Below, piece after piece: positions 8,168-15,510 of a stretch of 64,000 bases of DNA. Numbering within the stretch: the first letter of the stretch is position 1; every line of letters starts with the position of its first letter. Where the stretch lies: the NCBI RefSeq assembly GCF_003977665.1, contig NZ_RYYV01000007.1:1-64000 (forward strand), read 5' to 3'. Source of the stretch: Dyella choica (GTDB taxonomy: Bacteria > Pseudomonadota > Gammaproteobacteria > Xanthomonadales > Rhodanobacteraceae). The position numbers and the translations under genes are program-made. Under the pieces are notes generated by a model. That model saw only the letters and a list, made by a program, of their open reading frames with translations, was not told the DNA's origin and searched no databases.

Positions 8168-9306
8168 GCCCCAAGCCGATCTATCTGGACTACAACGCAA
8201 CAACGCCGCTGCTGCCGGAAGTCGTCGAGGCCATGCTGCCGTATCTGACGACGCATTTCGGCAATCCGTCGAGCGCGCACATCTATGGGCAGGAACCCAA
8301 AAGGGCCGTCGCCCACGCACGCGAGTGCGTTGCGGAACTGATCGGCTGCGACGCCGACGAAATCCTGTTCACCTCTGGCGGCACCGAGGCAAACAACCTG
8401 GCGATACATGGCGTGGCCGAGGCACGGGTGGACCGGCCTTGCATCGTGACCACGGTGATCGAGCACCCGGCAACCGCACAGCCATGCAACGCGCTTCAGG
8501 CGTGCGGCCGACGCATCGTGCTGATCGGTGTCGATGCCGATGGCCGCGCGGATGTCGAAAGCGCACGCCGAGAGATCGGTTCAGACGTCGCATTGGTTAC
8601 GCTCATGCACTCGAACAATGAAACGGGTGTATTGCAGCCGGTCAACGAATTTGCGCGTCTTGCGCGTGCGGCCGGCGCATTCATCCATACCGACGCGGCC
8701 CAATCGCTCGGCAAAGTGCCGGTACGAGTACACGAACTCGACGTCGATCTGTTGTCAATCGCAGGGCACAAGCTCTATGCCCCCAAAGGCATCGGCGCCC
8801 TGTATGTTCGGCGCGGCACGCCGCTGGCGCCATGGACAAGGGGAGCAAACCAGGAGCGCGGCCTCAGGCCCGGCACGGAAAACGTCGCTTCGATCGTCGC
8901 CTTGGGCGCTGCATGTGCAGCCGTAGCCCGTGACCTCGCCGAGGCCGCCGCGCGCATGCGCTCGTTGCGCGACAGGCTGGAACAACGGCTTGCTGCTTCG
9001 ATTCCAGGCCTGGCGCTCAACGGCCATCGCGAACTGCGGCTGCCGAACACCCTGAATGTACGGTTTCCGCACTGCACGGGAAGCGCCGTGCTGACCGCCG
9101 CTGACACGGTTGCTGCATCCACGGGATCGGCATGTCATTCCGGTGAGGTCACAGCACCAGCCGTCATCCTGGCCATGGGCGTACCGCAAGTCGAAGCGCT
9201 CGGGTCGGTACGCCTGTCACTGGGGCGTGGAACAACTCAGTCCGACATCGATGCTGCCGCCGATGCGCTCATCGCTGCCTGGCACTGCGCGTCTGGCGAA
9301 GCGTAG
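8164..9306 (+). CDS. Cysteine desulfurase (IscS/NifS-like, class V aminotransferase)
   Basis: A 380-residue pyridoxal-phosphate enzyme that would remove sulfur from cysteine to give alanine and an enzyme persulfide. Visible family landmarks are YLDYNATTP at the N-terminus, FTSGGTEANN, the cofactor histidine in VIEHPA (about H101), D177 in HTDAAQS, the Schiff-base lysine in GHKLYAPKG (about K203) and the catalytic cysteine in STGSACHSGE (about C324). It is shorter than housekeeping IscS and is not next to iscU or iscA. Instead it is fused in translation to an MFS transporter, so it probably serves a specialised pathway. Its TAG stop lies inside the repeat at 9302. Confidence 0.88.
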   Translation: MSPKPIYLDYNATTPLLPEVVEAMLPYLTTHFGNPSSAHIYGQEPKRAVAHARECVAELIGCDADEILFTSGGTEANNLAIHGVAEARVDRPCIVTTVIEHPATAQPCNALQACGRRIVLIGVDADGRADVESARREIGSDVALVTLMHSNNETGVLQPVNEFARLARAAGAFIHTDAAQSLGKVPVRVHELDVDLLSIAGHKLYAPKGIGALYVRRGTPLAPWTRGANQERGLRPGTENVASIVALGAACAAVARDLAEAAARMRSLRDRLEQRLAASIPGLALNGHRELRLPNTLNVRFPHCTGSAVLTAADTVAASTGSACHSGEVTAPAVILAMGVPQVEALGSVRLSLGRGTTQSDIDAAADALIAAWHCASGEA

Positions 9307-9371
9307 GCTGGGATGGCAATCCCAGTATCGGGATGCCGAATGCAAAGCTGGGATTGTCATCCCAGCCTACG
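9302..9371. repeat. GTAGGCTGGG inverted repeat (copy 1)
   Basis: A ~70-base element with arms cgtaggctgggatggca and tgtcatcccagcctacg, each arm also containing an internal mini-palindrome (ctgggat...atcccag). It lies between the convergent cysteine desulfurase and hydrolase genes, and its conserved TAG is the desulfurase stop codon. Seven copies occur in the window, always at gene ends. Confidence 0.9.
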
Positions 9372-9382
9372 CGATTTGGCGT

Positions 9383-10459
9383 TCATTTCAGGGAAAGCGC
9401 GCTTTCCCAACGGGCAGCTGACGCCACTTCGATTTCACGCCACCAGCGTTCGCCAGCATGCGGTGAAGCAAGATCGAGGCGCTCGCCCATCCGCGGTGTC
9501 GCCAGTGGAATGTCGTTTTCATGGGCCAGCGTGGCGATGCGTTCGAAAGGCTCCTCCCAGCGGTGCATCGCCAGGTCAAAGGTACCGTTGTGCACCGGCA
9601 TGAGCCAGCGCCCACGCAGATCCTTGTGCGCCTGCAGTGTCTGTTCCGGCTGCATGTGCACGTACGGCCATTGCTCATCGTAGGCACCGGTTTCCATCAG
9701 CGTGACATCGAAAGGTCCGAGCCGCTCGCCGATGGTTTTGAAACCTTCGAAGTAGCCAGTGTCTCCGCTGAAGAACACGCGTAGTTCGTCATCGAAGATT
9801 GCCCACGACGCCCATAGCGTGCTGTTGCCATCGAACGGCGTGCGTCCCGAGAAATGCTGGGCCGGCGCGGCAGTCATACGCAGGCCATCGATCTCGATAC
9901 TCTGCCACCAGTCGAGCTGATGCACCTTGGCGGGGTCGACGCCCCATTCGATCAGGCGGTCGCCGACACCAAGCGGAGTCAGGAAGACGTCGGTCGTGGC
10001 AGCCAGCTGTTCGATGCTCCAGCGGTCCAGATGATCGTAGTGATCGTGCGAGAGGATGACGCCACGCAGCGGGGGCAGGTCCTGCAGCGCGATTGGCGGC
10101 TGGTGAAAGCGCTTGGGCCCCATCCATGTGAAGGGCGAAGCACGCTTGGAAAACACCGGATCGGTGAGCCAGTAGGCGCCACGCAATTTGACCAGCATGG
10201 TGGAGTGGCCAAGCCGATAGAGGCTGCGATCAGGCGCCGCCTCAAGCTGTGCGCGGGTCAGGGCACGCAGCGGTATCGAACCGCCCGGATGAGTCCCCGC
10301 CGGCTTCTTGAACAGCATGTTCCAGGTGATGCGCAGCATCTTGGCCATCCCTTCGGATGGCTTCGGCACCGGGTTCTGGAAGCGGGTTCCACGACGCTGC
10401 GGCGAAGACCCGTAGGGGTCCGTCTTGGCTTGAAACAGGGCGGCAAGGCGCGAACGCAT
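9383..10459 (-). CDS. Metallo-beta-lactamase fold hydrolase (NAPE-PLD/UlaG-like)
   Basis: A 358-residue metal-dependent hydrolase. The zinc-ligand signature SHDHYDHLD (HxHxDH) sits near residue 136, with further ligands in FSGDTGYF and MPVHNGTFDLAMHRW. The sequence YRLGHSTMLVKLRGAYWLTD is typical of the NAPE-PLD-like branch, which contains phospholipase-D-like enzymes and many outer-membrane-associated proteins of unknown substrate. No signal peptide is obvious. The gene is divergent from a TetR gene, and a perfect palindrome lies in the shared promoter region, so it is the likely target of that regulator. Confidence 0.85.
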   Translation of the reverse strand: MRSRLAALFQAKTDPYGSSPQRRGTRFQNPVPKPSEGMAKMLRITWNMLFKKPAGTHPGGSIPLRALTRAQLEAAPDRSLYRLGHSTMLVKLRGAYWLTDPVFSKRASPFTWMGPKRFHQPPIALQDLPPLRGVILSHDHYDHLDRWSIEQLAATTDVFLTPLGVGDRLIEWGVDPAKVHQLDWWQSIEIDGLRMTAAPAQHFSGRTPFDGNSTLWASWAIFDDELRVFFSGDTGYFEGFKTIGERLGPFDVTLMETGAYDEQWPYVHMQPEQTLQAHKDLRGRWLMPVHNGTFDLAMHRWEEPFERIATLAHENDIPLATPRMGERLDLASPHAGERWWREIEVASAARWESALSLK

Positions 10460-10498
10460 GGCGGAATCCTGTAGATCGGGAGGGGGATGAGTAATTAC

Positions 10499-10513
10499 AC
10501 TACACAGTGTAGT
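10499..10513. promoter_or_regulatory. Perfect palindromic operator between hydrolase and TetR genes
   Basis: ACTACAC-A-GTGTAGT is a perfect 7-1-7 inverted repeat placed 40 bases upstream of the hydrolase start and 45 bases upstream of the TetR start. This size, symmetry and position fit a TetR-family operator controlling both directions. Confidence 0.7.
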
Positions 10514-10521
10514 TTATCCTC

Positions 10522-10550
10522 TGAACAAAGTAAACTCCCCGGTCTAAAAT
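10522..10550 (+). promoter_or_regulatory. Putative promoter of the TetR gene, possibly leaderless
   Basis: tgaaca (10522-10527) and taaaat (10545-10550) are separated by 17 bases. The expected transcription start falls at or next to the ATG at 10558, and no ribosome site precedes that ATG, so a leaderless transcript is likely. Confidence 0.45.
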
Positions 10551-10557
10551 ACCTCCT

Positions 10558-11178
10558 ATGGCCAGACACTCCCCCACCGCCCCTCGTCTTACCGACCGCA
10601 AACGCGGCGCCATCATCGAGGCCGCCATTGATGAATTTCGCGTGGCCGGTTACGAAACCACCAGCATGGACCGCATTGCCGCCCGGGCCGGAGTATCCAA
10701 GCGCACTGTCTACAATCATTTCCCCAGCAAGGAAGTCTTGTTCGCACAGATCCTGCGCCATTTGTGGGATGCGATTGCCGGAAGCGACACAGTCGTTTTT
10801 CACGCCGATCGCCCGCTGCGTGATCAGTTGCTGGAGCTGCTTGCGCAGAAATTCCGACTGCTCAACGACGAAGCGTTTGTATCGCTCGCACGCGTTGCGA
10901 TCGCCGCCGGCATCCATTCGCCCGAGCGTGCGCTGGACATGGTCGCGCGCATGAACGAGCGCGAAGAGGGGCTGACCGTCTGGATCCGTGCCGCTGCCGC
11001 GGCGGGCCGGTTGAAAACCGAAGATCCGCTTTTTGCTTCCCATCAATTGGAAGGTCTGATCAAGGGATTTGCGTTCTGGCCGCAGATCACCCTGGCTCAG
11101 GCACCGCTGGACGCCGCCACGCAGAAGAAAGTGGCCGAGTCGGCCGTGGACATGTTTCTGGCTTACTACGCCTGCTAG
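10558..11178 (+). CDS. TetR/AcrR family regulator (AefR-like C-terminus)
   Basis: A 206-residue DNA-binding repressor. The N-terminal helix-turn-helix is canonical (DRIAARAGVSKRTVYNHF then SKEVLFAQIL, residues ~40-70). The C-terminal ligand domain, including DPLFASHQLEGLIKGFAFWP, matches the AefR-like TetR C-terminal family. It is transcribed away from the metallo-beta-lactamase-fold hydrolase gene with a perfect palindrome between them, the usual layout of a local repressor and its target. The inducer is unknown. Confidence 0.88.
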   Translation: MARHSPTAPRLTDRKRGAIIEAAIDEFRVAGYETTSMDRIAARAGVSKRTVYNHFPSKEVLFAQILRHLWDAIAGSDTVVFHADRPLRDQLLELLAQKFRLLNDEAFVSLARVAIAAGIHSPERALDMVARMNEREEGLTVWIRAAAAAGRLKTEDPLFASHQLEGLIKGFAFWPQITLAQAPLDAATQKKVAESAVDMFLAYYAC

Positions 11179-11195
11179 CGCCATTGAGCCAATCG

Positions 11196-11265
11196 CGTAG
11201 GCTGGGATGACAATCCCAGCACCAGGATGCCGTGTGGAAAGCTGGGATTTTCATCCCAGCCTACG
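11196..11265. repeat. GTAGGCTGGG inverted repeat (copy 2)
   Basis: Arms cgtaggctgggatgaca and ttcatcccagcctacg frame a central spacer. It lies between the convergent ends of the TetR gene (stop 11178) and the CPBP protease gene (stop 11285). Confidence 0.9.
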
Positions 11266-11284
11266 CACTGACTTGGGTCCACGC

Positions 11285-11950
11285 TCAGCCCAACAGAAAC
11301 GCGGCCCCGTCGACGATGAAGTGCGCCAACATGCTCATCCAAAGGTTGCGCCGCCATAGGTAGAACACGGTAAGAATCGCTCCGGCGGACCCAGCCACCA
11401 GCAAGTGGTGCCAGCCCCAGTAGCCCACGTGATCCAGCGTGAACACCGCGCAAGTGAGCGTACCCGCAATCAGGCGGCTGCCGGTCAGCTCCTGCAGGCG
11501 TTCGGTAGCATAGCCACGGAACAGTAATTCCTCCGATACCGCAGCGCGGACCACGATCAGGCACTGCAGCCAGTAGGGGATGGTTGCCACCTGGGCGAGC
11601 TGCTGGTTTTCGCTCCAGTGCAAGGCCGGAAAGACGACGTAGTAGATCAGTGCAAGACAGGCGAGGATCAGCACCCCGACGAAGCATGCCAACGGCCACT
11701 CTTTCCAGTTCGGCCGCCTGAACCCGACCGACGCCAGCGGCCTTCGCTCCACCTTCACCACATACAGCAACAGCGCGGCGACCAGCCCCCAATACACCAG
11801 CTCATTGCCGATCAGATGACCGAGTCCGGCAAACTCGTGGTCCCAGACGCCGAAGGGCAGGCTGATCCCTCCCAGCGCGAGCAGCAGCCCGCCCAACGTC
11901 CGCCCTATGGATCGGCCGCGCGCTGGCGCGACGGCAATCGATACGCTCAT
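11285..11950 (-). CDS. CPBP family intramembrane glutamic endopeptidase
   Basis: A 221-residue integral membrane protein with about six hydrophobic segments. The three conserved CPBP (Abi/Rce1-like) motifs are present: SEELLFRGY (EExxxR), FTLDHVGYWGW (FxxxH) and AHFIVD (HxxxD in place of HxxxN). Members cleave proteins within the membrane and are linked to bacteriocin immunity, prenyl processing or membrane-protein control. The ATG at 11950 follows the TGA of the upstream TetR gene by one base (TGACATG), so the two are translationally coupled and presumably under that regulator. Confidence 0.85.
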   Translation of the reverse strand: MSVSIAVAPARGRSIGRTLGGLLLALGGISLPFGVWDHEFAGLGHLIGNELVYWGLVAALLLYVVKVERRPLASVGFRRPNWKEWPLACFVGVLILACLALIYYVVFPALHWSENQQLAQVATIPYWLQCLIVVRAAVSEELLFRGYATERLQELTGSRLIAGTLTCAVFTLDHVGYWGWHHLLVAGSAGAILTVFYLWRRNLWMSMLAHFIVDGAAFLLG

Positions 11951-11951
11951 G

Positions 11952-12557
11952 TCATGTTCCCTGTTTGCGTGTGGATGCGTGGCGCGGCTTGCTGGTGGTG
12001 TTCGCACGATGGAGGCGCGCCTGCTCCACCAATTCGATGTAACGGTCGAGCGCGGCGGTGGTGCGCTGGCAGTCGCCGGTCGCCACCATTTCCAGAAACA
12101 GGCCGTCGAACACGGCGATCGTCAGGCTGGCCATGGCCGTATCGCGGTCGTCGTCCGGCATGAAGCGCTTGGCCAGTTCAAGCCAGCCGAGCGAATTGCC
12201 CTGCAGAAACGTGCCATAGGTTTCCGGCTGGCGAACCGCCATCATCTGCAGTTCGTAGAACAGCTTCATGTAGGCAAAATTCTCCGCCGCGATGGCCCAG
12301 TCCCAAAACCAGCGCAAGGGCTTTGCTGCCGCCGCCATCTTCGCGTCCGCCAAGGCTTGCAGGGAGCTGCGCAGGTGCGCATGCATGGCATCCATGGCCG
12401 CGGCCAGCAGGCCTTCCTTGGAACCGAAGTGGTAGATCAGCAGGCGGGCGCTGGTCCCTAGCGCAGCGGCCAATGGGCGCAGCGACAGCTCCGGCAGGCC
12501 GTGTTCCAGCAGGTAGTCGATCAGCGCTGCGGTGAGTTCTTCTTTGCGGGTTTGCAT
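11952..12557 (-). CDS. TetR/AcrR family regulator, autoregulated
   Basis: A 201-residue repressor with the N-terminal helix-turn-helix LSLRPLAAALGTSARLLIYH and then FGSKEGLLAAAM (residues ~20-60). The C-terminal domain (WFWDWAIAAENFAYMKLFYE) is of a TetR type I cannot assign further. It is the first gene of a two-gene unit with the CPBP protease. A 32-bp perfect palindrome begins at the first base of its start codon, so binding there would block transcription initiation directly. The C-terminal tail is rich in basic residues (SKPRHASTRKQGT). Confidence 0.87.
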   Translation of the reverse strand: MQTRKEELTAALIDYLLEHGLPELSLRPLAAALGTSARLLIYHFGSKEGLLAAAMDAMHAHLRSSLQALADAKMAAAAKPLRWFWDWAIAAENFAYMKLFYELQMMAVRQPETYGTFLQGNSLGWLELAKRFMPDDDRDTAMASLTIAVFDGLFLEMVATGDCQRTTAALDRYIELVEQARLHRANTTSKPRHASTRKQGT

Positions 12558-12588
12558 GTAACGAACGTTACATGTAACGTTCGTTACA
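12557..12588. promoter_or_regulatory. 32-bp perfect palindrome over the TetR start codon
   Basis: The sequence reads tgtaacgaacgttaca and then its exact reverse complement tgtaacgttcgttaca, sharing no gap. Each half is itself a near-palindromic TAACGnnCGTTA core, so two repressor dimers could bind side by side. It starts at the first base of the ATG (12557), which makes it an autoregulatory operator for the TetR-CPBP unit. Confidence 0.85.
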
Positions 12589-12910
12589 CGTCAAGCGGCT
12601 TTCCGACCGTCGTTTCCCGGCCATTCCAAACTACCTTGCGCAAGCTCATTGCTGTCCCGGGGGAATCGAGCACTTGATTGCGCAGTCGCATAGAACCTCG
12701 CCGTCATTCCGGCGCAGGCCGGTACGCGGGGAAAGCACATGGACGTGCTTGGCTTTGAGGAGCGAGGAATCCAGTCAAACCTGCGAAGTGAATTTCACCT
12801 GTCCCTATCCTTGTTGCCGCGCCTACTCCGCTATAACCGTCTCTGTTGACATCGTATGAGTAACCAAACGTGACAGGGGTGCCTAGCGCTGAAAAGCCCC
12901 CTCGACATGC
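12589..12910. other. Intergenic spacer without recognisable gene
   Basis: This 322-base stretch contains a generic dispersed-repeat fragment (cgtcattccggcgcaggccgg with gaatccagtc) around 12700-12780 but no supportable open frame. It precedes the S53 relic. Confidence 0.4.
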
Positions 12911-13042
12911 TACGCCACGGATTTCCACGACATTACCAGCGGCAAGTCCGGCAGTTTTTCCACCGTGCTCGGTTATGACCTGGTAACTGGATGGGGCAGC
13001 CCGAAGGCGGGGTTGATTACTACGCTGTCGAATTTGCCGTAA
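12911..13042 (+). pseudogene. C-terminal relic of an S53 (sedolisin) serine protease
   Basis: The frame from 12911 to the TAA at 13040 reads YATDFHDITSGKSGSFSTVL, then GYDLVTGWGSPKAGLITTL. The D-I-T-S-G and G-Y-D-x-x-T-G-W-G-S-P pieces are the calcium-site end of S53 peptidases; the intact protease at 57436 has the equivalent DVTSG and GYDNTTGWGS. Only 43 codons remain, and upstream there is no matching sequence, so this is a truncated remnant. Confidence 0.8.
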
Positions 13043-13063
13043 CACAGAGTTGAGTATCGTAAT

Positions 13064-13133
13064 CGTAGGCTGGGATGATAATCCCAGCCTTGCACGCGGC
13101 ATCCCGATGCTGGGATTGCCATCCCAGCCTACG
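13064..13133. repeat. GTAGGCTGGG inverted repeat (copy 3)
   Basis: Arms cgtaggctgggatgata and tgccatcccagcctacg. On the minus strand its TAG (13131-13129) is the stop codon of the PAS-GGDEF gene. Confidence 0.9.
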
Positions 13134-14427
13134 CGTCCAACTCTCCGGTCGACATGCCGTAGACGGTGTTGCGGCCGGACAGCTTGGCCGTGTAGAGCGC
13201 GCGGTCAGCGGATTGCAAGAGCCTGTCGCGGATTTCTTCCATGCCTTGCGCATGCGGCACGCTGTCCAGGCTGGCCGCGCCGATGCTGAGTGTGAGTTTG
13301 CCGTAACGGCTTTGCGCGTGTGGCAGGTCTAGTGCTCTGATCGCATGCAGGATCGCGCCGGATATTTTCAACGCGCCTAGCGCATCCGTCCCAGGCAGGA
13401 TGGCAATGAATTCCTCGCCGCCATAGCGGCCGACTACGTCGCCGTAGCGTTGCAGGGTTTTGCTCAACTGAGCGGCAACGATGCGCAAGCAGTCATCGCC
13501 GCGCAGATGTCCGTAATGGTCGTTGTACTTCTTGAAGAAATCCACGTCGATCATCAGTACCGACAGCGGGTGTTCGCCACGCATCGTGTGAAGCACTTGG
13601 TCCGTCAGCGCTTCGTCCACGTGACGGCGATTGGGCAAGCCGGTAAGGTGATCGTTGTTGGCGTAGTACTCGAGCTTGCGATTGATCTGGGCGAGTTTCT
13701 GCTCGACCTGCCTGAGGTCGGTGATATCGGTGAACGCGGCGGTGATGCCGATCACCTGTCCCGTCAGGTTGCGCACGGGGTTGGCCAACATCTGATAGAA
13801 CCTTTCCTGGTGGACGATTTCCTGTGCCGGCACGTCCTGGCCCGCATCCAGCAGCTTGAGGCTTCGGCGAATGGCGATGCTTGCATTCGGCAGCAGTTCC
13901 GCCACCTTGCACCCGACCAGGGTCTCAGCGGCCACGCCGTGGATCGCGGCATAAGCGGCATTGGCCGCCAGGTAGCGGCCATCGCGGCCGATCAGGCACA
14001 ACGCGCTCGGGGCAGTGTTATAGATGGCCATCATGCGATACATGTTTTCGGCGTGCGCAAGATCCATCACGCCATGCGCAACACCGCGGTAGCCGGAGAA
14101 TTCGCCTTGTTCGTCCGCAAGCGCCAGCGCGTCGGATTCGAGCGCGACCATGTGACCATCCGCATGCAGGTGGCGGCTGATGGCGCAGGAAAAAGCCTTG
14201 GGCCGGGAAGTGAAGAAGCGCTCGGCGCGCGCCGCTTCGGATGGCGTCATGAAAGCGTTCACCGGCTCGCCGAGCACGGCTTCACGCTCGCGGCCCAGCA
14301 ATCCAAGCAGACCTTCGGCCACCTTGGTGAAACGGTGGCACTGATCGATTTCCCACTGCCATTGGGGATGCGAGTGGATCACCGTGTTGAGCCGCTCAAG
14401 CGCCGCTCCCTGCATGTCGATGAACAT
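13129..14427 (-). CDS. PAS-GGDEF diguanylate cyclase
   Basis: A 432-residue cytoplasmic protein predicted to make c-di-GMP from two GTP. An N-terminal PAS-like region (residues ~15-120) is followed by a clear PAS domain (YNTAPSALCLIGRDGRYLAA, then ITAAFTDITDLRQVEQK). The GGDEF domain starts at about residue 270 with DHLTGLPNRRHVDEAL and has the active-site loop GRYGGEEF, which is competent for catalysis. No RxxD inhibitory site is seen before the loop. The start at 14427 (MFIDMQG) follows gaggtg; an in-frame extension upstream has no ribosome site and unusual composition. Confidence 0.88.
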   Translation of the reverse strand: MFIDMQGAALERLNTVIHSHPQWQWEIDQCHRFTKVAEGLLGLLGREREAVLGEPVNAFMTPSEAARAERFFTSRPKAFSCAISRHLHADGHMVALESDALALADEQGEFSGYRGVAHGVMDLAHAENMYRMMAIYNTAPSALCLIGRDGRYLAANAAYAAIHGVAAETLVGCKVAELLPNASIAIRRSLKLLDAGQDVPAQEIVHQERFYQMLANPVRNLTGQVIGITAAFTDITDLRQVEQKLAQINRKLEYYANNDHLTGLPNRRHVDEALTDQVLHTMRGEHPLSVLMIDVDFFKKYNDHYGHLRGDDCLRIVAAQLSKTLQRYGDVVGRYGGEEFIAILPGTDALGALKISGAILHAIRALDLPHAQSRYGKLTLSIGAASLDSVPHAQGMEEIRDRLLQSADRALYTAKLSGRNTVYGMSTGELDA

Positions 14428-14673
14428 CGCAGACACCTCGCACCCCCTTCCTGGTGGAACAGAAGATCCCGGCAGGCATAACTCACAGGGGGTAAATGCA
14501 TGCCTGCCGCCGGCGTAGGCTCGCCGACACACGCCCGTCCATGGGTGCGCGGGAAATTTCGAACGCCATGACCATGGCGTTGCCTGATGGGCGCTAAGCA
14601 TGCGTTGCAGGGGTGGGGAGCTGTATCGGACGATTCCTAAAATGCCGCTCGCGGGCAATCCCGGTCGAGCGGT

Positions 14674-14742
14674 GTAGGCTGGGATGACAATCCCAGCATC
14701 AGGAACCCCAAGGAAAAGCTGGGATTGTCATCTCAGCCTACG
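14674..14742. repeat. GTAGGCTGGG inverted repeat (copy 4)
   Basis: Arms gtaggctgggatgaca and tgtcatctcagcctac, with one substitution in the right arm. It begins one base past the stop codon of the response regulator (14744). Confidence 0.9.
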
Positions 14743-14743
14743 G

Positions 14744-15409
14744 TCATAGCAGCCCGTAAGTCCGCGCGTACTCGAACAACTGCGTATTGCTGGTAATCCC
14801 CAGCTTGCGCATCGCGTCGTTCTTCTGCTGGCTGACCGTCTTCACGCTGCGGTGCAATTGCTCGGCGATCTGGGTCACCGACAGTCCCTGAGAGTACAGG
14901 CGCACTACTTCCGCCTCGCGCTGGGATAGCACGACCGGGTCGGCGGCCCCCTCTGGTCGCTCCTGCGCAGACCAGTCGATCACGTGCTCGCGCATGGACT
15001 CGCAGATATAGGTGCGCCCGTTCATGACCGCACCGATCGCCAGCTGCAGTTCCTTGGTCATCGCCACCTTGGCGACCAGGCCGTTCACTTCCGCCGCCAG
15101 CATGCCGCGGGTAAGGGCTGCGTTGTGCACCATGGTGAGCACGATGATCGGCAGCCGGGGATGCTCGCGGCGCACGCGCCTGAGCAGGGGCAGGCCGTCG
15201 CCGGAGCCATCTTCGTAAGGCATCGAAAAATCGGTGATCAGCAGGTCACAAGGCTCGCTCGCAAGCACGGCCAGCAGTTCACCGCCGTTGCTCGCCTCGC
15301 CCACCACCTGCATGCCGCTGCGTTCTTTCAGCAGGGCGCGGATGCCAAGCATGACGACGGGGTGGTCGTCGGCAATGACGATCCGGGTTGTCTCGCCATT
15401 CGTTGCCAT
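14744..15409 (-). CDS. RcsB-like NarL-family response regulator
   Basis: A 221-residue two-component regulator. The receiver domain has IADDHPVVMLGI, the phospho-acceptor D60 in LLITDFSMP and a lysine in VNGLVAKVAM. The C-terminal LuxR-type helix-turn-helix reads LSQREAEVVRLYSQGLSVTQ and SVKTVSQQKNDAMRKLGI. The DFSMPYEDGSGDGLPLL loop and the KTVSQQK-AMRKLG helix closely resemble RcsB, the capsule/envelope-stress regulator. It is divergent from a hybrid kinase ending in an HPt domain (15511), separated by 101 bases, so that kinase is its probable phosphodonor. Confidence 0.88.
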   Translation of the reverse strand: MATNGETTRIVIADDHPVVMLGIRALLKERSGMQVVGEASNGGELLAVLASEPCDLLITDFSMPYEDGSGDGLPLLRRVRREHPRLPIIVLTMVHNAALTRGMLAAEVNGLVAKVAMTKELQLAIGAVMNGRTYICESMREHVIDWSAQERPEGAADPVVLSQREAEVVRLYSQGLSVTQIAEQLHRSVKTVSQQKNDAMRKLGITSNTQLFEYARTYGLL

Positions 15410-15510
15410 AGCCAGGTGGCGCTCGGATTCCCAATCCGCGGCAGGTTCCGCCGCACTCCTTGGGATTCTACCGAAAGAATGCCTCGCCCCCTCGCCGAAA
15501 CTTGGGCATC

